Of a stretch of 64,000 nt of DNA, positions 52,509-60,448 are shown piece by piece. The stretch is from Alphaproteobacteria bacterium GM202ARS2 (GTDB lineage Bacteria; Pseudomonadota; Alphaproteobacteria; GM7ARS4). The notes beneath the pieces are model-generated. The model was not told the DNA's origin and ran no database searches. It was given only the letters and a program-made list of their open reading frames with translations. The stretch is taken from assembly GCA_014323835.1 (NCBI GenBank), contig JACONH010000005.1, positions 1-64,000 on the forward strand, written 5' to 3'. Position numbers and translations under genes: made by a program. The first letter of the stretch is position 1, and every line of letters starts with the position of its first letter.

Positions 52509-53063
52509 ATGAAGGCAAACGCACAACCGTCCACCATGCCCAAACAGGAGCAGGAGGGCAGACGCAACCCCCTAGAAGTCGCAAACTATATCATTCGACA
52601 GGGCATCAACAACAAAAAGCCCTATACACTTCTACAGATCATCAAGCTGGTCTATATCGCACACGGCTGGTACATGGCGCTCAAGGGCAGTGCCAAATCC
52701 CCTCTTATCAGCGAAGACGTCATGGCGTGGAAATACGGACCTGTTGTTATCACCGTCTATCATGCCCTCAAAACAAATGGCAATAAACCCATAAAAGAAA
52801 CCCTCGAAGATGTCGGTGAAGGCGAAGGCTTTACTGAGTTCGAAAAAAGCCTCTTGAATAGAGTTCTGGAAAAATATGGGCACCGCGATGGTGTCTATCT
52901 ATCTGCCTTAACCCACCAAGAAGGCACGCCCTGGTATAAAGTTTATGATGGAAAACGCTATAATGAAATCATAGACAACCAACTTATTTACCAGCACTTC
53001 AAAAAGCTCAAGGAGGAAAACATCAAAAGACAACAACAGGAACAACAACATGAGCAACGATGA
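52509..53063 (+). CDS. Panacea (DUF4065)-domain protein, likely antitoxin
   Basis: A 184-residue protein with the Panacea domain: NPLEVANYIIRQG (about 20-32), TLLQIIKLVYIAHGWYMAL (about 40-58), the VMAWKYGPVVITVYHAL signature (about 72-88) and a HQEGTPWYKVY end (about 138-148). Panacea proteins are versatile antitoxins in PanAT systems, pairing with diverse toxins encoded next door. The downstream membrane protein gene overlaps it by 14 bases. The Gln-rich C-terminus may be the toxin contact. The pair lies between petC and tRNA-Thr. Confidence 0.82.
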   Translation: MKANAQPSTMPKQEQEGRRNPLEVANYIIRQGINNKKPYTLLQIIKLVYIAHGWYMALKGSAKSPLISEDVMAWKYGPVVITVYHALKTNGNKPIKETLEDVGEGEGFTEFEKSLLNRVLEKYGHRDGVYLSALTHQEGTPWYKVYDGKRYNEIIDNQLIYQHFKKLKEENIKRQQQEQQHEQR

Positions 53064-53445
53064 ACAGAGTAAAATCCATGTTGTCGGGCAAGAGAAACCG
53101 AGGGAATCTACCCAACGTAAAAAAGCAGAGTTCGAAGAAAAGAAAATCGACCATGAAAGCAAGAGAGAAGACCGCAAAGATAAAATACGCATAGCCATTG
53201 ATCAGGGCATGCTCGCTCTTGTCCACCTTATCCGTATCTTTCTTATTGTTATCGTGGCAACCGCCATACCCTGCCACATTGTCAATATAGAAAAGCCGTC
53301 ATGGCTGTCGTGGCTTCTTTCATTCTTTAATTGTGGCTTCGTCACAACCATTCTAACCCAAACGATAACGGGTGCGATTGTAACAGTGCTTGTTGCTTTT
53401 TACATCAACTGGATTTTTTTCAGCAAAAAAGAATCATCCTCCTGA
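53050..53445 (+). CDS. membrane protein, candidate PanT toxin
   Basis: A 131-residue protein. A basic and acidic N-terminal half, probably helical (about 1-56), is followed by two hydrophobic segments (about 57-76 and 100-124). This is unlike nucleotidyltransferase or ribonuclease toxins; a small membrane-acting toxin would fit. No family is recognised. AGGA lies 9 bases before the ATG, inside the upstream gene, so translation is coupled to the antitoxin. Confidence 0.55.
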   Translation: MSNDEQSKIHVVGQEKPRESTQRKKAEFEEKKIDHESKREDRKDKIRIAIDQGMLALVHLIRIFLIVIVATAIPCHIVNIEKPSWLSWLLSFFNCGFVTTILTQTITGAIVTVLVAFYINWIFFSKKESSS

Positions 53446-53459
53446 CATTTTTACGTGCG

Positions 53460-53531
53460 TGCCGTCGGGTGGAATTGAACCACCGACCTCACCCTTACCA
53501 AGGGTGCGCTCTACCCCTGAGCTACGACGGC
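53460..53531 (-). tRNA. tRNA-Thr (GGT)
   Basis: Acceptor GCCGTCG/CGACGGC, anticodon stem CACCC/GGGTG, loop TTGGTAA with anticodon GGT. CCA not encoded. It lies immediately after the Panacea pair on the opposite strand. Confidence 0.95.
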
Positions 53532-53583
53532 TTGCCTGCGCGCATGCTAGCATATTTGCACGGGCATGGTGGCTTTTTTGCCC

Positions 53584-54561
53584 TCATTTTTTTGTAAAGC
53601 GTTGCAACAGTGACGGCAGATGATCCTCGAGGGCTTGCGGACGTATGCCTAAGCGCATCAGCGCGCCCGAATCCTCGGCAACATTATCATAAGCCAGCAA
53701 CCGCACGTTGTCGGGCGTCAACAAACGCCCCGGTAGCACATTGGTGGCATAAGAGAGCAGTCGTGCCAGCCACAGCGGCATCGGCAACAACAGACGTTGG
53801 CGTTTCGTGGCGCGAGCAATCATCGCCATCAGAGCCCCGAAAGGATAAGCCTGTGGGCCAACAATATCGATGTCCTGCCCCTTCATGCTCGGCATCGCCA
53901 AAAGAGCAACGATGGCACGTGCCACATCACCAACATAAACCGGATGTAAACGAGTGCCACGGCGAGAAAGACCCCACAAAGCATGAGTCCCGAAAACAGG
54001 AAGCACAGGCGTAAAACGCGCAAGCGAGGCAAACAACGGGAAAAAACGATCTTCATAACCAAAAACCAAACCCGGCCTCACAAGGGTCGCGGTGGGAAAA
54101 ACCTCCCGCACCGCTTGTTCGCCCTGCACCTTCGAGCGAGCATAACGCGACGATGGCACCTGATGAACCCCAAGAGCCGACACATGTATAAGACGAGCAA
54201 CGCCCGCCTCTGCCGCACAAACAGCAATACGGCGGGCACCCTCGTGGTGCACCGCTTGAAACGCACCCCGAGACAACAACGGCTCACGCAAAATGCCTAT
54301 CAAATTAATGACCGCCTCAGCACCCTGTACGTTGGACTCGATGGAACGTCTGTCCCTCAACGAGCCATAGACAGGGGCGATTTGCCCCACTTCGCCATAA
54401 ACGCGCACGAAACCCGCCGCACGCACGTCACGGGTAACCACCCGCACCATATAGCCTTTGCGCGCCAAATGACGCAAAAGATAACGTCCCAGAAAACCGC
54501 TCCCGCCAAAAACAGTCAACAAACGCTTGTCAGAATTCATCCGTGTCCGAGGTTGCACCAT
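53584..54561 (-). CDS. NDUFA9-like complex I accessory protein
   Basis: A 325-residue atypical SDR of the NDUFA9 family. TVFGGSGFLGRYLLRHLARKGY (about 16-37) binds NAD(P)H; NLIGILREPLL (about 86-96), LIHVSALGVHQVPSSRYARSKVQGE (about 123-147) and TLVRPGLVFGYEDRFF (about 155-170) are typical. It stabilises NADH dehydrogenase and mirrors the NDUFS4-like gene at 34.4 kb. Start: AAGGAG lies 2 bases before ATG 54561, so the adjacent GTG at 54558 may be used. Confidence 0.88.
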   Translation of the reverse strand: MVQPRTRMNSDKRLLTVFGGSGFLGRYLLRHLARKGYMVRVVTRDVRAAGFVRVYGEVGQIAPVYGSLRDRRSIESNVQGAEAVINLIGILREPLLSRGAFQAVHHEGARRIAVCAAEAGVARLIHVSALGVHQVPSSRYARSKVQGEQAVREVFPTATLVRPGLVFGYEDRFFPLFASLARFTPVLPVFGTHALWGLSRRGTRLHPVYVGDVARAIVALLAMPSMKGQDIDIVGPQAYPFGALMAMIARATKRQRLLLPMPLWLARLLSYATNVLPGRLLTPDNVRLLAYDNVAEDSGALMRLGIRPQALEDHLPSLLQRFTKK

Positions 54562-54616
54562 CGCTCCTTTATACCTATATTTATGCCGTTACGTTTTTTT
54601 CGCCCCCCTTGCCCTT

Positions 54617-55681
54617 ATGATAGCGCGTCTTACATCCTATATGGCGTCTTTTTTCACCCGCCGCCGCCCCCGCCGCAACCAACGTCCCCGTCAACACAAA
54701 CGTCCTGGTCGCCGTCTTTTTCTTGCCCACAGCTTAAAGCTGTTTACGGCTGCCCTCGGCTTACTTGCGGCGCGCTCTGTTCTCAAGCCTTCGCCCGCCC
54801 TCGCCATCAGCACGCCTCTGTCGATTCAGCAAGTCGCCGACGGCATCTATCTTCATGTCGGTCGCCACGAACGTCCCTCACCACAAAACCGCGGCGATAT
54901 CGCCAACATCGCCTTTATCGTTGGCGATGAACGTGTCCTCGTCTTCGATAGCGGTTATGCCCCCTATCTCGGCTCATCCCTCAAAGCCGCCGTTGCCTCC
55001 ATAACCGACAAGCCCATCGCCTACGTCATAACCAGCCACATTCACCCCGACCATATTTTTGGCAACAGCGCGCTGCAAGCACCAGACGTTACCTTCATCG
55101 GTCATAAAGATTTACCGACAGCCTTTAAGCACGTGGGCCCCTACTATCTGCGGGGGTTAGCCGACAACATTGGCACCCAAGCCGCCACCGGCGCGCAGCT
55201 GGTGCCACCATCCCTACTGGTGGACCTGAACAAGCCCCTCGTTCTCGACTTAGGCGGACGCTCGGTGCGTATCGAAGCCTGGAAGCCCGCCCACACCCAC
55301 GCCGACGTGACCGCCTTCGATGACAAAAGCGGCGTCCTTCTCACCGGTGACCTCGTCTTCGTCTCACATGTGCCCACATTCGATGGCTCAACCCTCGGAT
55401 GGATCGGTGCCCTCAAAGCCATGCGCACCTACCAATGCAAAGGTATCCTGCCCGGACACGGAAAAGCCTCTATCGGCAACCAATGGACACAACCCATCGA
55501 TGCCATGCTCACATACTTAACCACCGTCGTTACCGATGTGCGCGCCCTCATCGCCCGCAACGCCACCATAGACGAAGCCGTCAAACAAGCAGCACAAAGC
55601 CAAAAAAAGAATTGGCTCCTTTTCGATGATTACCACCCCGGCAACGTAACCTTCGCCTTTGCCGAACTCGAGTGGGAATAG
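54617..55681 (+). CDS. quinoprotein relay system zinc metallohydrolase (MBL fold)
   Basis: About 354 residues. A Tat-type export signal with a very basic lead, RRLFLAHSLKLF, and an ALA-type cleavage site near residue 64. The metallo-beta-lactamase metal motif HIHPDH (about 143-148) is complete, followed by HTHAD (about 226-230), LLTGDLVFV and PGHGKA. It matches the family that accompanies PQQ-dependent dehydrogenases and a SoxYZ-like carrier; that carrier is the next gene. The start is uncertain: ATG at 54617 or 54641. Confidence 0.8.
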   Translation: MIARLTSYMASFFTRRRPRRNQRPRQHKRPGRRLFLAHSLKLFTAALGLLAARSVLKPSPALAISTPLSIQQVADGIYLHVGRHERPSPQNRGDIANIAFIVGDERVLVFDSGYAPYLGSSLKAAVASITDKPIAYVITSHIHPDHIFGNSALQAPDVTFIGHKDLPTAFKHVGPYYLRGLADNIGTQAATGAQLVPPSLLVDLNKPLVLDLGGRSVRIEAWKPAHTHADVTAFDDKSGVLLTGDLVFVSHVPTFDGSTLGWIGALKAMRTYQCKGILPGHGKASIGNQWTQPIDAMLTYLTTVVTDVRALIARNATIDEAVKQAAQSQKKNWLLFDDYHPGNVTFAFAELEWE

Positions 55682-55766
55682 CCTAAAAAAGCTTGACAGA
55701 CCCCCCCTAAAACGCTGACATATATAAGAGGGGAAGCCCTCACACCACCTTCGGAGATTTTGTCCC

Positions 55767-56582
55767 ATGACCCGCTTTTTTTGCTTACTTGCTTGTGCGG
55801 CTTTTGCCTTTCCCGTCTCGTCTCAGGCCGGCGGCAAACTGGACGACCATAGCCTCTGGCAAGAATCCCTAAAGGAACAAGTTTTTCCCGATACCACCAT
55901 TCAAGATGGCTCCTCCTTCATGACGCTCAAGACGCCCTATCGCGCCCTCGATGCCGCGATCGTGCCTATCGCCCTCCAGTTCAAAGAGCCCGAAGACATC
56001 AAAAACGTCTCCTTCGTCATCGACCACAACCCCTCGCCCTTCGTCATAGCTATAGACACCAGCGAACCCAACACACACCCCGACGTGCGCTTGCGCGTCC
56101 GCATCGACAGCTACACCTATCTGCGAGCCATTGCCGAAACAAAAAGTGGCGAATTCTTCCAAGTCGCCAACTTCGTCAAAGCAGCAGGCGGATGCTCCGC
56201 ACCCTCCCTATCAGGTATGGCAGAAGCAGAAAAATACATGGGACAGATGAAAGTCAAATTCATCGAACGCAACAACGGATGGGTCAAAGCACGACTCATG
56301 GTCCGACACCCAAACTACTCGGGATTCCAATTCGACCAAATCAGCCGCTCGGAAATTCCAGCCCACTTCATCGATAGCGTCGTCGTCTCCTCAAACGGCA
56401 GAGCCCTATTCACCGCAGAACCAAGCATCTCTATCAGCGAAAACCCCGTCTTCACATTCCTATACAGAGAAAGCAACACAAACGGCACCGTCGACGTCGC
56501 CATCACCGACAATAAAGGCAACGTCTACGAAGGCAGCTGGCAAGTCCCACAAGACCTCGCCGAAGTCGCCGCAAAAAATTAA
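55767..56582 (+). CDS. quinoprotein dehydrogenase-associated SoxYZ-like carrier
   Basis: A 271-residue periplasmic protein: signal peptide cleaved near SSQA-G (about 21-22). The N-terminal SoxY-like domain ends with VKAAGGCSAP (about 132-141) whose Cys is the presumed covalent carrier site; the C-terminal half (about 165-265) resembles SoxZ with VKARLMVRHPNYSGFQFD. The two are fused in one chain. With the upstream metallohydrolase it forms a PQQ-linked relay whose exact chemistry is unresolved in the family. A possible promoter TTGACA begins near 55693. Confidence 0.85.
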   Translation: MTRFFCLLACAAFAFPVSSQAGGKLDDHSLWQESLKEQVFPDTTIQDGSSFMTLKTPYRALDAAIVPIALQFKEPEDIKNVSFVIDHNPSPFVIAIDTSEPNTHPDVRLRVRIDSYTYLRAIAETKSGEFFQVANFVKAAGGCSAPSLSGMAEAEKYMGQMKVKFIERNNGWVKARLMVRHPNYSGFQFDQISRSEIPAHFIDSVVVSSNGRALFTAEPSISISENPVFTFLYRESNTNGTVDVAITDNKGNVYEGSWQVPQDLAEVAAKN

Positions 56583-56615
56583 TAACTCCCCCCCCCGCCG
56601 CCCGCCGCCCGCCGC

Positions 56616-56734
56616 CAACGGGAAACAGTCAAAAAAACACATCAATTGTTTCACGGGAAGTAGTCGATTCGAACACACAAATTGTTTCACGGGAAACAGT
56701 CGAAAAAAACACATCAATTGTTTCACGTGAAACA
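56616..56734. repeat. second parS cluster
   Basis: TGTTTCACGTGAAACA at 56719-56734 (perfect), one-mismatch site at 56683-56698, a degenerate site at 56647-56662 and a half site near 56616-56627, spaced 36 bases apart. They lie between convergent SoxYZ-like and DUF4175 genes, preceded by a C- and CCG-rich tract (56588-56618). Confidence 0.88.
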
Positions 56735-56758
56735 TTCGAGTCGACCCCAATCTTGCCG

Positions 56759-59059
56759 TTACGGTTCGAGCAAGCGTTGCAAGTAATCTTTTGTTTGCGG
56801 TGCCAAGTCAGGTGACCGCAAGGCATCCCGCAGTTTGTCGGCAACTCGAGCCGCTGGTGTTTTTTGTCCATCTTTCGGTACCCGCACTCGAGGGTCATGC
56901 GGATCCCGCAACAAGAGTCGCCCCAACGGGTCTCGTTGCTCGCCCTGTCTTTCTCCCTGTCTCGTTCCCTGCCTCGCCTGTGCCGTCATCTCTTGCATCG
57001 TAGACTCAAGCAAACGCTCCAAAGCCCCTAAAGCATCCTCTTGTTGCTGACGCGCTTGCGCTGTCTCATCCTTACGTAAAGACGAACCCGCCTCCCGCAT
57101 CGCTTGTTGTCCACGTATCTGATCCAACAAAGCCTCAGCCTTCGACGTCTGCGGCGGCACACGCCACGAATCCGCAAGGTCATTCTGCTCAACAGCCTGT
57201 TGCTCACGACTGCCCGTCTCCTCCTTCATTAAATTTTCTTGCTTCTGCTTCAGCTGCTGAAGGTGACGGGCATACGCCTGCTGTTGCTGGCTACGATGGT
57301 CTCTCTCCTGTTGGTCGAGAGCCCGCTGTAAGGCTTGTGTATCCACCGACTCCGATAAAGCCTGCGCCAGAGCATCCCCCCCCCGTTCCCCCTGTTCCCC
57401 CTGCTCTGTTCCTTGCTTGCCCTGCTCGCTATTCTCGTCTTTGTTCGCGTTATAGGCAGAAAGGGCTTGTGCCAGCTGCTCACGCGCCTGCTCTCGATTC
57501 TGTTCATCAGCACCCGCATAAGCATCGAGAGCCTGACGTAACTGATACAGCGCATTGTCAAAGCCACTCGGATCCTCCAACAACAGAGCCGCCCGCCAAG
57601 CATAATCAGCCGCCCGCAAACGCCCCCTCACTTCATCCTCTTTATCACGGGGTAACGACTCAAGCGCACGTCCAAGAAATTCATGTGCTTTTTGCGTCTC
57701 TTCTTCTGGTTTTTTTTGTAACTGGCGCGCCACTTTTTCGAATTGCTTCTGTATCATAGCCACATCGCTATCGAGCCAAAACAGCTGCTGGCGCGCCGCC
57801 ACAATCGCTCGCGCTGTCTCATGGTGAAAGACTCGTTGCGGTAACACAAGAGTCTGTGGCGCGCTCATCGCCGTTGCCGATGCCGAATCCACAGCCGTAG
57901 CAACAAACTGACCAGCCAAGCCCGCAAACGGATGGTGACTGAGATCCCGCTCCCAGACCTGTGCCACGGCTGTATCCACCGCCAGCACAGACGACTCCAA
58001 AGACGAAGAAGAAAGCGGCAACACAAAAGAAGACAACGCCGCCACATCATCGTGGTTACCGATATGAGCCTTATGCGCACCCCCATCCGCCAACTTAAGC
58101 ACCATGCCAATATGGACAACTGCATCATCATCGATAGCCGCATAAGGCACCGACAACTGACTCCCCTTTGTTTCAAGCGCGCTCAGATACACTTCAGGCG
58201 GCACGTCCCCTATCAGCTGCACCGTCCACATGACCTCGCATGACTCCTCTTTTTGCCCTGAGGGACAAAAGCCGATACGCACCTCGTTGCTGCCCTCTTC
58301 CTGTTTCAGCGGGAAGGTTACGTGCCATTGTTTGTCTCGGTTCATACCGATAGCTTGTGTCTTGCCATCAACCCGCAGCTGTGGTGGCTCAGGGTGGGGC
58401 GTTTGGAGCACGTTGAGGGTGCTCGCTTCTGGCACCGCAATTTTTTTATCGTCACGCCCCTGATCGCGCCCCGAAGCCCCCCGTAAGACAACAGCAGGCG
58501 GCGGATGATGAAGATACACCGGCGGTTCAAGCCACAGCTCAGCAAGAGGGGCGGTTGCCTTGGGCGAACTCTCTTTTGCGACATCTTGTCCTGTGAAACC
58601 CATCGCCAGAAGCACAACCACGCCCACAACAAAGCGCAGACCGTAGGGGTCAAGGCTCGTCACATCGAGGGCAGGCATCCGCAACGTATAGCGCGCGCCC
58701 TTAAGGGTGTCCCGCATACGATTCTGGTGCTTGTGCCAGAGGGGCAGCTGGCGAGACTCTATCGGCTTATCCGCAAGCACCGTGAGGGGCTGATGAGCAA
58801 AACCCGAATCGCTTTCTAAACGGCGGCGCACGCTTTGGCTTGTCGGTAGCGGACGTATTCCTTTTGAACGCACCAATGCCAATGTTGCCGCCAGCGCGCC
58901 CAAAGCCAGCACCCCCATAACACCCACAGGCACAGAGACAAAAAAGCGCAAGCAAGCAAAATAAACGCCCAAAGCCAGCAACGGATACAGCACAAACGGC
59001 AACAGCGCGCGCAGACAGAAGCCCACCCACAACAGAACAGAAAAGAGCCACCGCGTCAT
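56759..59059 (-). CDS. DUF4175 (TIGR02302-type) membrane protein
   Basis: A 766-residue protein, a little shorter than the usual 800-850. Three hydrophobic helices (about 5-25, 30-62, 137-158) precede a large periplasmic region. The C-terminal third (about 500-760) is Gln/Glu/Arg-rich, probably coiled coil, and holds Gly-Gln-rich short repeats (EQGKQGTEQGEQGERGG; RQGTRQGERQGEQ). Function in the family is unknown. It is common next to lysA in alphaproteobacteria and overlaps it here by 4 bases. Confidence 0.85.
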   Translation of the reverse strand: MTRWLFSVLLWVGFCLRALLPFVLYPLLALGVYFACLRFFVSVPVGVMGVLALGALAATLALVRSKGIRPLPTSQSVRRRLESDSGFAHQPLTVLADKPIESRQLPLWHKHQNRMRDTLKGARYTLRMPALDVTSLDPYGLRFVVGVVVLLAMGFTGQDVAKESSPKATAPLAELWLEPPVYLHHPPPAVVLRGASGRDQGRDDKKIAVPEASTLNVLQTPHPEPPQLRVDGKTQAIGMNRDKQWHVTFPLKQEEGSNEVRIGFCPSGQKEESCEVMWTVQLIGDVPPEVYLSALETKGSQLSVPYAAIDDDAVVHIGMVLKLADGGAHKAHIGNHDDVAALSSFVLPLSSSSLESSVLAVDTAVAQVWERDLSHHPFAGLAGQFVATAVDSASATAMSAPQTLVLPQRVFHHETARAIVAARQQLFWLDSDVAMIQKQFEKVARQLQKKPEEETQKAHEFLGRALESLPRDKEDEVRGRLRAADYAWRAALLLEDPSGFDNALYQLRQALDAYAGADEQNREQAREQLAQALSAYNANKDENSEQGKQGTEQGEQGERGGDALAQALSESVDTQALQRALDQQERDHRSQQQQAYARHLQQLKQKQENLMKEETGSREQQAVEQNDLADSWRVPPQTSKAEALLDQIRGQQAMREAGSSLRKDETAQARQQQEDALGALERLLESTMQEMTAQARQGTRQGERQGEQRDPLGRLLLRDPHDPRVRVPKDGQKTPAARVADKLRDALRSPDLAPQTKDYLQRLLEP
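57379..57430 (-). repeat. 9-bp repeats in DUF4175 gene
   Basis: Imperfect units of GTTCCCCCT type on the plus strand, in frame, encoding the EQGEQGERGG segment; similar short repeats occur at about 56939-56981. Confidence 0.6.
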
Positions 59060-60315
59060 TCATCATCCTCCAAAGCCAGCGCATCGTCCACAGAAAAAGA
59101 CCGCTTAATCACTCGATGCTGTCCCTTGTCTACCAGCAGTTCGGCAATAAGGGGACGGGCATTGTATTGGTGTGCCAGCACCGACCCATACGCGCCGACA
59201 TCGCTCAAAACGACAGCATCGCCACGTTCAAGACGCGGCAAAGACGCATCGCGCTGAAATACGTCCGTAGACTCACATATAGGGCCCGCCACATGATAAA
59301 GATACGTCTGACCTTCGCCCTGCCGCACCGCTTTTATGGGGTGACACCCATCATACAGAGCCGTGCGCATCATATCATTCATCCCCGCATCTATCAGCAG
59401 ATACGTAACCTTATCGGCTTTTTTGCTTCGAAGCACCCGAGACACCAGCACGCCACTTTTTGCCATAAGAAAACGGCCCGGCTCAAAAATCAGGGTGCCA
59501 CCATAATCAGCAAACACCTCTGCTATCATGTCTCGATAAGCCGTCACCAAAGCCTTGTCTTCGTCATCGCTCCGAGATGCCAAGCCTCCTCCTAAGTCGA
59601 GAGTCTCTAGGGTTAAGCCTTGCCCCGCTAAATGCCACGCCAGCTCCCGCAGCTTGATAAAGGCATCCTTAAAGGCGACCAGTTCAGTCATGTTCGAGCC
59701 AATATGCGTGGCAAGCCCACACAACCTGAGCTGGCGATGGTTAGCGATACGAGTCGCAAGAGATGGTATCGCCTCTATAGCGATGCCGAATTTGTCGTCT
59801 TTGTGTGCCGTTGCGATGGTGCGATGGGTTGGGGCGGGCGTATCCGTATTGACTCGCAAGGCACACGGCACATCGCGCAACCCGCCTTCTTCCGCAACCT
59901 CGATGATATCTTGCAGTTCTGCCTCAGATTCAATGTTAATCTGCTTGATTCCTGTGTTCATCGCCAGCTTCAGTTCGTCCCGAGACTTGCCGACCCCTGA
60001 GAAGACGATTGTGTCGGGCTTAACGCCGCCGCGTAACGCTCGCACCAGTTCGCCCTGCGAGACGATGTCCGCCCCCAAGCCCTCATCCGCCAAAATCCGC
60101 AACAACGAAGTAAGACCATTGGCTTTGACCGCATAGCACACAAGAGTCTCTTGTTTCAGTTCGGCAACCGTCTGACGAAAAAGGCGCGCCTGTGTCTGCA
60201 CCCGTCCCCTCGAATACACATAAAAAGGAGTCGCAACCCCGCGCAACAAAACCGCAAGGGCAACGTCCTCGCAGTAGAGCTGGCCCTGCTTGTAACGGAA
60301 AAAAGTGTCAGTCAC
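59056..60315 (-). CDS. lysA: diaminopimelate decarboxylase
   Basis: A 419-residue PLP enzyme making lysine from meso-diaminopimelate. The PLP Lys is in VCYAVKANG (near residue 54); GLATHIGSNM (near 190), LETLDLGGGLAS, and FEPGRFLMAKSGVLV and CESTDVF follow the family order. A GTG at 60315 was chosen, overlapping the lptM stop; a TTG nine codons upstream is the alternative. No other lysine gene is adjacent. Confidence 0.92.
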   Translation of the reverse strand: MTDTFFRYKQGQLYCEDVALAVLLRGVATPFYVYSRGRVQTQARLFRQTVAELKQETLVCYAVKANGLTSLLRILADEGLGADIVSQGELVRALRGGVKPDTIVFSGVGKSRDELKLAMNTGIKQINIESEAELQDIIEVAEEGGLRDVPCALRVNTDTPAPTHRTIATAHKDDKFGIAIEAIPSLATRIANHRQLRLCGLATHIGSNMTELVAFKDAFIKLRELAWHLAGQGLTLETLDLGGGLASRSDDEDKALVTAYRDMIAEVFADYGGTLIFEPGRFLMAKSGVLVSRVLRSKKADKVTYLLIDAGMNDMMRTALYDGCHPIKAVRQGEGQTYLYHVAGPICESTDVFQRDASLPRLERGDAVVLSDVGAYGSVLAHQYNARPLIAELLVDKGQHRVIKRSFSVDDALALEDDE

Positions 60316-60442
60316 GGGGAAAAGTATACTCGGAAGGCTCAACCGATGTGGTCGGGGGTGGCTCTAAAGCTGCCTTTTTACCACAGGCACCCAACGCCCC
60401 CGTTACCGCCACCGCCACCATAACCACCAAAAATAGACGCAT
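60308..60442 (-). CDS. lptM: LptM (YifL)-like lipoprotein
   Basis: A 44-residue lipoprotein: hydrophobic signal, lipobox ALGAC (Cys20), followed by GKKAALEPPP, the short pattern of LptM, which assists LptD maturation in the lipopolysaccharide translocon. It lies between argH and lysA, the usual place in proteobacteria, and is too short for routine gene finders. Stop overlaps the lysA start. Confidence 0.8.
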   Translation of the reverse strand: MRLFLVVMVAVAVTGALGACGKKAALEPPPTTSVEPSEYTFPRD

Positions 60443-60448
60443 CGTGTG

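Noticed and set aside
53983-54930. 315-residue plus-strand open frame opposite the NDUFA9-like gene
   Set aside because: Its composition (Arg, His, Pro, Thr) is that of an antisense frame, and it overlaps two well-supported genes.
56460-56898. Minus-strand open frames with VSRETI/MFHVKQ repeats near the second parS cluster
   Set aside because: Again parS sequence read as protein; they also run antisense to the SoxYZ-like gene or across the DUF4175 gene.
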